Shown here: positions 55,875 to 64,000 of the stretch, one piece after another
Numbering within the stretch: position 1 is the first letter of the stretch
How the letters are laid out: each line of letters begins with the position of its first letter
Assembly (NCBI GenBank): GCA_028583405.1
Contig: CM053244.1
Span: 2,031,607 to 2,095,606, forward strand
Direction of reading: 5' to 3'
DNA length: 64,000 nt
Source of the DNA: Pogonophryne albipinna
Lineage: Eukaryota > Chordata > Actinopteri > Perciformes > Artedidraconidae
Position numbers and translations under genes: made by a program
The notes under the pieces: model-generated
Told to the model about the DNA's origin: nothing
What the model saw: only the letters and a program-made list of their open reading frames with translations
Databases searched by the model: none

Positions 55875-56390
55875 TTTAGGCAGCGTTGTGAAGTAACTAA
55901 GTATATCTATTCAAGTCCTGTACTAAAGTATATTTTTGAAGGACCTAAACTCCACTACAGTTCAGAGGTATATGGTGTACTTTTACTCCACTACATTAGT
56001 TACTTACAGATGTGGATTAATGATGTGAAATATAATCAAGTCTTAAATCAGACTTTTGTTCCACCTGGAGTAAATCCACCAGCTACCCTGCAGTCTACAA
56101 AGCCATTCAAACTAGCTGCACCTTCACCAGCTTTGAGAACACTTTCATGATCAATCATTATAAAACATATCAGATATATTATTCTGAAATGGACCAATCT
56201 GCACAACGACTACTTTTACTGTCGCTACTTTCACTATATTGTGATGATAATACTTTTCTACGTGTACTTGAGTAACATTTTCAATGCAGGACTTTTACTT
56301 GGAACAGAGTATTACTACACTCTGGTACTTCTACTTTTACTAAATAACAATATCTGAGTACTTTTTCAGGAGAAAGTCTCACTAGTGGTT
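55875..56390. repeat. AGTACTTTTACT-rich dispersed fish repeat
   Basis: GTGAAGTAACTAAGTATATC, then ACTCCACTACAG and TACTTTTACTCCACTAC at the left, and TACTTTTACTGTCGCTAC, TACTTGAGTAACATTTTC and TGGTACTTCTACTTTTAC at the right. It resembles a common, probably DNA-type, teleost repeat; part of it is also inside hAT-3 (14425-14475) and at 41245-41420. Non-coding. Confidence 0.6.
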
Positions 56391-56853
56391 ACTTATATTC
56401 AACTTAAAACAAAATGGATGAGCAGTGATGATGCATGAGTACCTTTTCAACAGGTCTCAGCTCCATATAAGGCCAACAGGCATCTCCGTTCTTCCAGTGA
56501 CATCACCTATGTGTGCTCCTCTGTTTCTCATCAGTCTTCTCAGTGTTTGGTGTATGCCTCAACCTGCCTCACACACTCTGTTTGTATTTGCCTTGAAATT
56601 AACCGTCCACTGTATCTCTATTTGTGATGGATGAGCATCCGCTTCACCCATGTTTCCAGTCTGGTAAGGTGGATGTGTTCATGTTTAGGCCTTAAGCCAG
56701 CTATATATAGGAGTGCTGAATAGAATGACGTGCTGAAAAAGAAGATAATTAAAAAGTTTGTCTGCTATGCTGTTAGAACTCCATGAACTATAAAGAATTG
56801 CTGACATTTCTTCCCAATAAAGGCGTTTCATTCAACTGTTCATGTGTAAACCA
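56391..56853. other. Intergenic, no gene recognised
   Basis: Spacer; no feature recognised. Confidence 0.4.
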
Positions 56854-56934
56854 GTCAGAAGTGGGATTTGAACCCATGCCTCCAGGTGAGACTGCAAACT
56901 GCACTAAGCGCCTTGTAAAGGATAACACATGTAC
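56854..56934 (-). pseudogene. tRNA-Leu-like pseudogene
   Basis: The minus strand reads AGGCGCTTAGTGCAGTTTGC, then AGTCTCACCTGGAGGCATGG and GTTCAAATCCCACTTCTGAC, which matches the variable loop, T arm (B-box GGTTCAAATCC) and acceptor 3' strand of tRNA-Leu(CAG). The 5' third (A-box region) is unrecognisable. It may be a tRNA pseudogene or the head of a SINE. Confidence 0.65.
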
Positions 56935-56989
56935 CAAGCATTGCTAACATGTAATTTCAGCTACAATATGAACAGTTCCAGTGAATAAT

Positions 56990-57042
56990 TGTCAGGAGTT
57001 GGATTTGAACCCATGCCCTTTACAACATAGCTCCCTGTAAAA
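56990..57042 (-). pseudogene. Second tRNA-Leu-like 3' half
   Basis: On the minus strand, GGGCATGGGTTCAAATCCAA followed by CTCCTGACA has the T arm and acceptor end of tRNA-Leu. Only the 3' half is recognisable. Confidence 0.55.
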
Positions 57043-57191
57043 CATTACGTTCTGTTGCTATGCTAGTCAAACTGTACCCAACACACCGCATATCCATACA
57101 TACATACATACATAGGATAGTATATAATATACTAATAATACAGAAAATTGGGGGGGGCGGTGTCTCGGGCCTTGTTGATGAGGGAAGAAGA

Positions 57192-57252
57192 TAGTAGTAA
57201 AGCAGGGATCTGAATTTGAACCCAGTTCCAAATCCTTAACTAGCTCCCTGCC
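57192..57252 (-). pseudogene. Possible third tRNA-like relic
   Basis: On the minus strand, GGAACTGGGTTCAAATTCAG and ATCCCTGC has a B-box-like core and a plausible 3' strand. Weak. Confidence 0.35.
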
Positions 57253-57335
57253 ACCGTGTGTCCTTATTTGGAGAGGCTTTCTCAACGTCCACTCTATGAA
57301 AGGTCCTGTCTTCCTCACAGTGACTGACAAGACTC

Positions 57336-57396
57336 ACTCACACACACCCTCACACACACACACCCTCACACACACACACCCTCATACACACACAGA
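57336..57396 (+). repeat. CACACACACCCT minisatellite
   Basis: Three copies of an 18-20-bp unit made of ACACACACACCCTC, then a shorter copy. Confidence 0.85.
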
Positions 57397-58937
57397 GCGG
57401 CAGGCAGGAGCCAGGGTGGTCCAGAATCTCACAGGGCTGCAGCAGGCTGTTGTTTGAGATGGATTAAATATTGAACTGGAACTTTATGTAAGTATTTACA
57501 TTTCTGGGGCTGTGCCGCCTTGAGGGCAGCCAAACAGTCACTAAATCATATTCAACTTACCCAGATAATTGTATGGATTGTCCTCCCCTCCCAACCCTCC
57601 CGTCTCCCTGCATCTCCTTCAAAAAGTCTCTCTTTGCCTCTGGGAGCCTAATGGGGCCACCAGGCCCTCTGTCCCCTTTTCTGGCAATTTCATGCGCTGT
57701 CGGACACAAAAGAGTTGACATATTTAAACATTGGCCTTGTATAAATGTTGAGCGTGCAATACCAGCGAATCGGGCCATTATTGTGATTTGTGCAAGGCTA
57801 AGAAGCAGCGGGGGGGGGGTGGGGGGGGGGGTTGTCTCAAGAGGCAAATAAAGCAGCAGTCATCTTCTCGGCATGTGGCTGTGGTATCACTGTAAGCGAA
57901 CGGGAGCTTTACTGGATGTTTGCACACCGAGATGAGAGCTAAAGCACGATGTAGAATAAACAAGGGGAATCCTCTGGGAGCGTGTGGGAGCTAGACCCGG
58001 CTTTGCATGCCTTTCTGGATTTCCACCAGAGTGCCTGTCACCATTAGTCCTCATTCAAAAGAGGAAGACACAGAGACAGAAAAAGGCTGAGTAACAGATA
58101 TAAAACTGCTAACAGTGAAATAAAAAGGAGGTGAGAGATGGAGACACAAGGAGGTAAGCTGAGCGTGAAAATGACAGATAACAGAGAGAGAGACGGTGGA
58201 TCCTAGAGACAAACTTGGTAAGAAGACGAATCAGAGTCAGAGTACAACAAAGCAGCTCTCCCCCATTGAGCCAGAAAAACAGTATGAGTAATAAAGTTGA
58301 CACATGGCTGTCTGTACCGCGTACGATGGCCCCTGATGCACTGGCAGCATCCAACACCAGCCAGAATAAAGGAATCGCGCAGGAAACAAAAGGAGAAAAC
58401 ACCAGAACTGCTCTTCTCCCTGATTCTGACAAGCACCAACATAATGCACAAACAAACTCCCCCACCACACACTAGCAGACAGCATGTGAATTAGGTTTCA
58501 ACAAGGAATGACTTTTTTTCTCTTTGTTAACCTGTCATACTGTATAGTAAACATAGAACATATTGTCTTTCTGCCTTAGCACTCTGAGGGGGAATACAAT
58601 CAGCCTGGATCACAAAGGAATAGCTTTCAGATGGATGATTGTGATGCAATTTTCAAATTGTGCCTATGACATGCTCTAAAAAGCCTCTTTATGCATGCAA
58701 GAGCAACATTAAGCATATCCACATGCTGACGAGTTTAAAAGCCTGTGGTATTTCTATTATTAAAAAGTCATGTCATAAGATTCCTGGGTTAAAAACATGT
58801 TTATGGACCAGCTCCTGGCTGTACGGTAGTGTTTCTCCTGCTCCTAGTTTACACTGCAAGTAAAAAAGTAGCTTTCCATTGCATAGCTAAATAAATCTCC
58901 TCTAAAGCCCCCTGAGCAACCCCTAGAGCAGACAATG
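57397..58937. other. Intergenic, no gene recognised
   Basis: Spacer with a G-rich run at 57811-57831. The frames at 58109-58485 show no domain. Confidence 0.45.
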
Positions 58938-58941
58938 TTAA

Positions 58942-59732
58942 AGGGCCCATGTTATGCTTTTCCGGTTATTACCCGTCCCCTTGTGTGTTATGAAGGTTTT
59001 TATGCATGTAAAAGGTCTGCAGAGTCAAAAACCTTCAAAGTACACCCTGTAGCGAGTAAAACTCTAACACAGTCTATGCTGCCCCAAAACGCCTCGTTGG
59101 GGATTTCTCATCTTCCATTGTTTTCTTCCTGGGTTCTCTGACGTGTGAACACCCAAATCAACAATAAATAACCGGATTGGCCCAAATGGACCAATCCGCG
59201 GAGCACCTCACACACCAGGATCCCTTGGCTAACTAAAAGGGAGTCCCCATTGACTTGCATAGAGCTCCCTGAACGCTGGTAATAGACGAGTTGGGATCGC
59301 GGAGAAAGGCTCTCCGCAGACCCATTCTCACAGCGTTAGAAACCTTTTTTTTACTCAATATCAAGCCACACTTATTGTTTTTACTTCGGCTGTGAGTGTT
59401 TGTGTGTGCTCAGGATGAGTTTCGCTTGTTCTCACTGTATCGCCGACCCAGAAACCTGTCTGCTCCTCGCAGCAGCTCGCAGCAGTGGCGAGCAGCAACG
59501 AGCCTCGAAACGTCCCGACCAATCAGAGCACACTGGGCTCACAGGGAGGTGGGGGCAGGAGCTCCAACAAGCCGTTTAGGACAGAGAGTGAATACCTGGT
59601 GAATTCACATACTTTACAGAGATGCTGTATGAGAAACCAATGTGAGTTTGGAAAATTGCACAATTTAAATCTATTTTAGTATACCTCAACAATGGAAATA
59701 TGATCAGTAGAAATGGCCATGACATGGGACCT
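58942..59732. mobile_element. piggyBac-type MITE (TTAA)
   Basis: The ends AGGGCCCATGTTATG and, reversed, AGGTCCCATGTCATG are imperfect inverted repeats flanked by TTAA (58938-58941 and 59733-59736). It is 791 bp long. No transposase. Non-autonomous, superfamily inferred from the TTAA target. Confidence 0.75.
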
Positions 59733-59736
59733 TTAA

Positions 59737-60387
59737 TAACAACCTGCAATACAAAGCTGTTTTTTGGAATGAGGATAGTGATGGCAATAAGGTAATGCTT
59801 TTGCTAAAAACGTAGTAAAGGACAGAGGTTTTTCAGAATCGTCCAAAAACCTTTCTCAAAAGCCTTCAGTCATAGCATTCTCCTGACTGTATCTCTAACC
59901 AGAACTTCAGTGTCTATTTACTGTCTTTGCAGTCTCAACTTGATTTTTTTAAAAATATAGATATAACAGAACACACTTGGAGACTGCCGGTCCTTGAAAG
60001 CATTCATGGTGTTACACAAAATTAAAAGTGACAGGAAGGGATTCTATTTAAAAGGATGAGAAAAGAGAACCTCAGAGACACATTTAAACAGTTCCTGCTT
60101 TCATACTTTAACGCATCTTGCCTAAAACTGTAAAACATTTGTGAAGAAAGACAATGGTCATTCAAATTTGAAGTTTTTCTTTGCTGTGCTGGGAAACTGT
60201 ATGGCAGGCAATCAGATCACATAGTTCTAAGAAATCGTGTTTGTAAAGTTCACATAATGTCTTCAGTGTGAAGATAAAGAATCACCCTGTGTCCATAACA
60301 AAAATAGTTCCCCAAAAATCCCCCACATTTTATAAAAATCTGCCCCTAATTACCATTAACAAATGGTTGTTGTAATAAGAGGCACAT
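59737..60387. other. Intergenic, no gene recognised
   Basis: Spacer; no feature recognised. Confidence 0.4.
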
Positions 60388-61034
60388 TAACACCGCAGTA
60401 CTTTCCCCACAAAGGTTCATGAGAACTTAGTTCATGAGAACTCTTTAGTTCTCATGAACTAAGTACAGATCGCGTTCACACCGGAATAAGTTCCTGGGGA
60501 AGGATTAGGCAAATGAAGCCGCTGACATCACTTATTCTGCTTTGGGTTTACTGGCAGGCCACAAACAACTTCACGCCGTATACTGCCACCCGAAGTCCCC
60601 GGCCGGAAGTCCCCGGAGTTGGGGACTGGCTTCAGTAGGATCTGCTGGGACTCCCAGCAGCTTCTACTGAAGCCTTCCGAGTAAATCGCCAGAACGCCGA
60701 CACCTCCTCATCTCCACCGCTCCCATGTTTTCTTTTGTGTTGCCAGAAGTTAGTCTCTCTGCGTTTGTGCGCTGAGCTAATGCTAATGCAAGGATAATAA
60801 AATGGCGGCTTCACAAAACGTTTTGGGAGTTTTACGGGGCGTGGTTTGCATTCTGGGCAAAAGAGGAACCTTTTTCTCCCACGAAAGTATCTGCTCTCTA
60901 GCAGGGACGGAAAAGGGGGTAAAAAAGGTTCTGATTAACTAATTTTAGTTCCGGCTCTTTTTGGTGTGAACGCAACATTTCGGAACTATATCGGAACTAA
61001 AGTGGGAAAAGTAATGCGGTGTGAACGCGGCTAA
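60388..61034. mobile_element. MITE-like unit with TIRs and a perfect palindrome
   Basis: The left end, AACACCGCAGTACTTTCCCC, and the right end, reversed AACACCGCATTACTTTTCCC-like (61000-61034, GTGTGAACGCGGC), are related inverted ends. A second copy of GCGTTCACACCGG lies inside at about 60473. Just after the left end is a perfect 18-bp palindrome pair (60425-60442 and 60447-60464, four-base loop CTTT). The superfamily is not recognised and no TSD was found. Confidence 0.62.
60425..60464. repeat. Perfect hairpin, 18-bp arms, 4-base loop
   Basis: ACTTAGTTCATGAGAACT is followed by CTTT and its exact reverse complement. Confidence 0.92.
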
Positions 61035-61215
61035 GGACAACTTTGGTGTAAATATCACACCTGGCCTGTCACTTTGAACTAAGGAATACTGTAGACAGTA
61101 CTGCAAGTACCATGTACCACAACCAATCGTGAAACGGACCCCATTTCTAGAAGCCTTTGAACCAAGGGTGAGACAACAATTGAAGGACGGCACAGCAAAT
61201 AGTTAACTTCAAGCG

Positions 61216-61276
61216 CTGTGAGCAGGGTTTGAACTTGGAGACCCCAACACCTTCACCACTCGGCCATCACTGCTGC
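61216..61276 (-). pseudogene. tRNA-Ser/Leu-like relic with A and B boxes
   Basis: The minus strand GCAGTGATGGCCGAGTGGTG carries an exact TGGCCGAGTGG A box. CAAGTTCAAACCCTGCTCAC carries a B-box-like GTTCAAACCCT. The anticodon region between is shortened. A pseudogene or SINE head. Confidence 0.65.
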
Positions 61277-61564
61277 TTTCCTTTGATCTTTATTGAATTC
61301 TCACATAACCGCTCCTTTTGGGAAACAAGAACAACTTATGTAGCTTAATATACCTACAGTGTCAAGTAATAGTAATCCTCTGAAAAGATGGTAATAAGGA
61401 CAGTATCACTTTATCAAGTGGACTAAAGTCTTTGATGGAGAGGAGGAGGAACCAACGGATCAATCCAACAAATCCTCCAACAAGAAAAGTGCATTGCCCT
61501 CCTCAATTACACAAGCGAGCATTTATTATTAAGTTACTCATGTTGGCTTTATTGTAACAGAAAT

Positions 61565-61772
61565 AAATCATCCTGTGACTAATTCATATTGGCTGATCTT
61601 CGGATCATGGGAGAGTAGGTTCGAGAGTTGGTTTGAGTCCTGCTGCAGTCAGCATGTTGTTGTGTCTATGGGCAAGACACTTCACTCCGAATTGCTCCTG
61701 TGGGGATTGTCCACTGTATGGAATGCTTTGGATAAAAGCGTCTCACAAGTGACATGTAATGTAATGATAGGA
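61565..61772 (+). mobile_element. tRNA-derived SINE with L2-type tail
   Basis: A worn tRNA-like head (GGAGAGTAGGTTCGAGAGTT, TTTGAGTCCTGCTGCAGTC) is followed by TGTCTATGGGCAAGACACTT, the conserved body, and by TATGGAATGCTTTGGATAAA, GCGTCTCACAAGTGACATGT and an AATGT repeat. The tail equals the 3' end of LINE-B (GCTTTGGATAAAAGCGTC at 9698), so this SINE was probably mobilised by that LINE family. Confidence 0.82.
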
Positions 61773-62187
61773 TGTTGTTACATGAGGGCAACTAAAATGT
61801 TTAAGCTTTAGTCAAAATAATCCTAATGTTTATTTTTAATAGCACCCACAACAAGTTTACCTCACTATTAATTGGAAATTATTAACCTCCAAAAGTAAGA
61901 TATTGGCAAAACGCGGAATGTTTTATTTGTAAGTGAAAAAAGAATGCGCTGGATCTATGGATTAATATTACTGTGAAGCTAGCCATGAACTCATTTTTAC
62001 CATTGCCTATTAACCTGTTAAGCCCGAGAGACCCCAGTACCGGGGCAGCGTTTTTTTTCTCTCACAAAACTGTGTCTCAGGGCTTCTTAACATTTAAAAA
62101 CCTATGAATGTCTCATACTCAATTAACGTGAAGAAACTCAGCTACCTGACGATACGAGCCATTTTTACCGAAACAAAACACAAGTCT

Positions 62188-62657
62188 ATTTTTTGGTGTC
62201 TATATACGCTGGGATCCGGAGTCATGGATGATCCTGCGGTCCTGTGTCCTGCATCGCGAGCCCTGGATCTTGAGTCGTGGCTGTGGTCCTGGATCATAGG
62301 TCCTGGATTGATATCCTTGTGGATTCATCTTCCTATTATACACACATGCATTTCCAAACATTTGGACTACCTATGTTGCAAATGTATTATCTTTTCAATT
62401 TACACACGGCATCTATTGCACGTCTGTCCGTCCTGGGAGAGGGATCCCTCCTCTGTTGCTCTCCCTGAGGTTTCTCCCATTTTTCCCTTTAAAACTGTGG
62501 GTTTTCTTCGGAAGTTTTTCCTTGTACGATGTGAGGGTCTAAGGACAGAGGGTGTCGTATTGTCATACTGATATTTTGTACAAACTGTGAAGTCCACTGA
62601 GACAAATGTAACATTTGTGATATTGGGCTATATAAATAAACATTGATTGATTGATTG
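62188..62657 (+). mobile_element. LINE-E3: LINE 3' UTR, plus strand
   Basis: It is the 3' UTR of the LINE-E family (CCTGTGTCCTGCATCGCGAG, through GATATTGGGCTATATAAATA and a GATT repeat), flanked by a 6-bp duplication AAGTCT (62182-62187 and 62658-62663). Strongly 5'-truncated. It is non-coding; the plus frame 62104-62571 that crosses it is artefactual. Confidence 0.85.
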
Positions 62658-63395
62658 AAGTCTCACAAGAAGCGTTAGCATTAGCGAAAACGGGCTGATG
62701 CTACTTCCGGTGCTAACTAGCAAAAAACGATCTTTAAAACGTAATATGTTCAGCACAAACTACATATCATCTGAAAGCTGATACTCCACAGATTATTTTG
62801 ATATAAGTATCATCACTGTAAGACACGGACTCACTGAGCTAGCAGCCAGAACAGAGCAAGAAAACAACAACAGTTTTCTAAACCATAACAATAATTATTT
62901 TTCACCGTTGCTGTTTTGTGATCAAAAGTCGTGTTCAAGGGAATAAAAACGCTGCTCAAGGTTAATCCAATGTCTCTTAGTCACTTTAGAATTGTTCCTG
63001 ATAATCTATCATTACATTCATGGCAGCAGAGTAGGTATAAAGTTTTTCAGTCCGGGGCTAATGCTGTCTCGCAAACCTCTCTCTCCTTGACGTAAATGTT
63101 TAGCCGGATATACTAACTGCCCCTCGATTCTATTGGCTCTAAAGTTTCAAAAAAGGTGTCAATCACCCAAATCGACCAATGGGTTCCAGAGATAGGATCC
63201 TGCGTAGTATAAATAATGCCAGCACCGGCAGCTTTATGCACATGACGCAGCAGAGGTAGTAACACCACCGCACCACAGCAGCAACAAAGCGACGAACACA
63301 GCGAACACAGAGACGACAGAGACAACAGCAGCCAACAGAACATAATATTACAAGGACAAGGATTTATTTGCTTTTAGGACTTATTTGAGCAAATA

Positions 63396-63517
63396 ATGGC
63401 ACCCAGAAAGAGGCTGTAGCTTGAACACGCCGTGGAAATGGTGTTCGCTGACTCTCCGTCAGAAGATGATGATCTACTCCAGCCACAATCAGACCCTGAT
63501 TATGAACTTTGGGAAAG
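63396..63517 (+). pseudogene. piggyBac transposase-like first exon
   Basis: ATG at 63396 gives MAPRKRL, then a TAG stop (63417-63419), then LEHAVEMVFADSPSEDDDLL and QPQSDPDYELWER, followed at 63518 by a GTATGT splice donor. The acidic, Ser-rich N-terminus after a KR-rich start resembles piggyBac-derived transposase exon 1. The stop makes it a pseudogene unless the frame is read from elsewhere. The catalytic exons are not in the window. Confidence 0.65.
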
Positions 63518-63619
63518 GTATGTACTCTCTCTGTTTGTATCTATTAGTTATGTATTTGGTGTAGCCTAATTGTCTAGTACTAGTGTAGATAGTTCATCTA
63601 TAGTAATTCCACACTCGCA

Positions 63620-64000
63620 AAATAGAACATGGGGGGGCGATGCGGTGGTAGCTCTGGGAGGGGAAAAAACATTTTTGACCGTTGGCGCTCATCCTAATTT
63701 TCGGCCTTAATGTAACAACATTCATATTTAAGTAAATGTAACACCCTTTTCACCCCGGTTACACTTTTCATTTGCCCTGTACGATGGGCGCTGTAAGTGA
63801 TGAAAGTGGGGGATGTTGGCTTATCTGGCGGCCGCAGCTCACAGCCAAAATGCGAGCGTGGGAGCGAGAGAGCGAGCGAGGGAGCGAGAGGGCGCACCGG
63901 TACCGGCGCTGTTATTAGAATCTGGTGCTAGCAGCGCTAACGGATATAAGAAGTAGATGTGTCTACAACCAGGGTGGAGGAGAGCTCTCCTGTCAGACTG
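63620..64000 (+). repeat. hAT-6-related repeat segment, cut by the window end
   Basis: From TTTTGACCGTTGGCGCTCAT (about 63672) to 64000 the sequence matches the reverse complement of about 34995-35310 inside hAT-6, with changes in a GAGCGAG-rich stretch (63855-63893). It may be the 5' transcribed part of a hAT family. Confidence 0.68.

Larger units (their letters stand above)
62014..63610 (+). mobile_element. PB-2: piggyBac-like element with first coding exon
   Basis: It starts CCTGTTAAGCCCGAGAG after TTAA (62010-62013), like PB-1 (CCTCTTAAGCCCGAGGG). It has the same CTGTGTCTCAGGGCTTCTTA segment (62070-62089). It carries LINE-E3 at 62188-62657 and a piggyBac-like coding start at 63396. The right part is not in the window, or is replaced by another repeat at about 63620. 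Confidence 0.75.

Noticed and set aside
58109..58494. Several overlapping frames of 65-119 codons as a gene
   Set aside because: Frames overlap on both strands with no domain, signal or splice support.
62104..62571. 155-codon frame near the right end as a gene
   Set aside because: It runs across the junction of piggyBac-like sequence and a LINE 3' UTR. The same frame exists in other copies only because the UTR is repeated.

Overview
The window looks like TE-rich, non-genic DNA from a ray-finned (teleost) fish. The evidence is several families of L2/CR1-type LINEs with the 3' ends usual in teleosts, many BED- or TTF-finger hAT elements, piggyBac-like TTAA elements, tRNA-headed SINEs with an L2-type tail, Ty3/Gypsy-like LTR pieces, and long (GT)n runs. 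No intact single-copy host gene is visible. The two stretches that look like ordinary exons belong to gene families I recall as multi-copy in fish, and both are damaged. Family names rest on motif recognition, not on a database search.

Layout. 1-1507: a 5'-truncated L2-type LINE (minus) split by a 594-bp solo LTR with a perfect 5-bp target duplication. 1664-10585: a near full-length minus-strand LINE (ORF1 with an esterase-like motif, endonuclease, RT) opened by a 1-kb hAT in its endonuclease and a 4-kb hAT in its ORF1; the 4-kb hAT was itself opened by a plus-strand LINE copy. 12.1-14.8 kb: a LINE with two deletions in its RT, split by a 1-kb hAT. 15.7-16.3 kb: a hAT 3' fragment. 17.08-18.97 kb: a piggyBac-like element. 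21.76-23.58 kb: an inverted repeat with arms of about 550 bp. 26.2-27.2 kb: a hairpin and a TIR element. 29.0-29.2 kb: a compound microsatellite. 30.0-31.1 kb: a hAT with a zinc-finger exon, followed by a tandem-repeat element. 32.5-36.1 kb: a hAT fragment, a palindrome cluster, and a hAT carrying a LINE, next to a piggyBac-like fragment.

37.0-43.7 kb is the most gene-like part. A plus-strand HECT-type ubiquitin-ligase-like exon (37049-38877) keeps the C-terminal catalytic Cys but has a frameshift and a stop. Converging on it is a minus-strand integrase-core (DDE) gene in at least three pieces (43689-41450), with good splice sites but broken by insertions. 45.7-46.8 kb is a tandem array of about 147-bp units, followed by a 12-bp minisatellite, a proline-rich Gypsy 3' tail and the start of an LTR. 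That LTR resumes only at about 53.45 kb, because a LINE (which itself contains a hAT) sits inside it. 55.6 kb is a second (GT)n run. 56.85-57.25 kb holds tRNA-Leu-like relics. 58.94-59.73 kb is a TTAA MITE, 60.4-61.0 kb another MITE-like unit with a perfect palindrome, and 61.2-61.8 kb a tRNA-Ser/Leu-like relic and a SINE. From 62.0 kb to the end there is a piggyBac-like element with a recognisable first coding exon.

The window is best read as layers of nested insertions. Target-site duplications give the relative order of insertion in several places. For the large LINE the pre-insertion site can be read from a second copy of the host repeat at about 34.9 kb.
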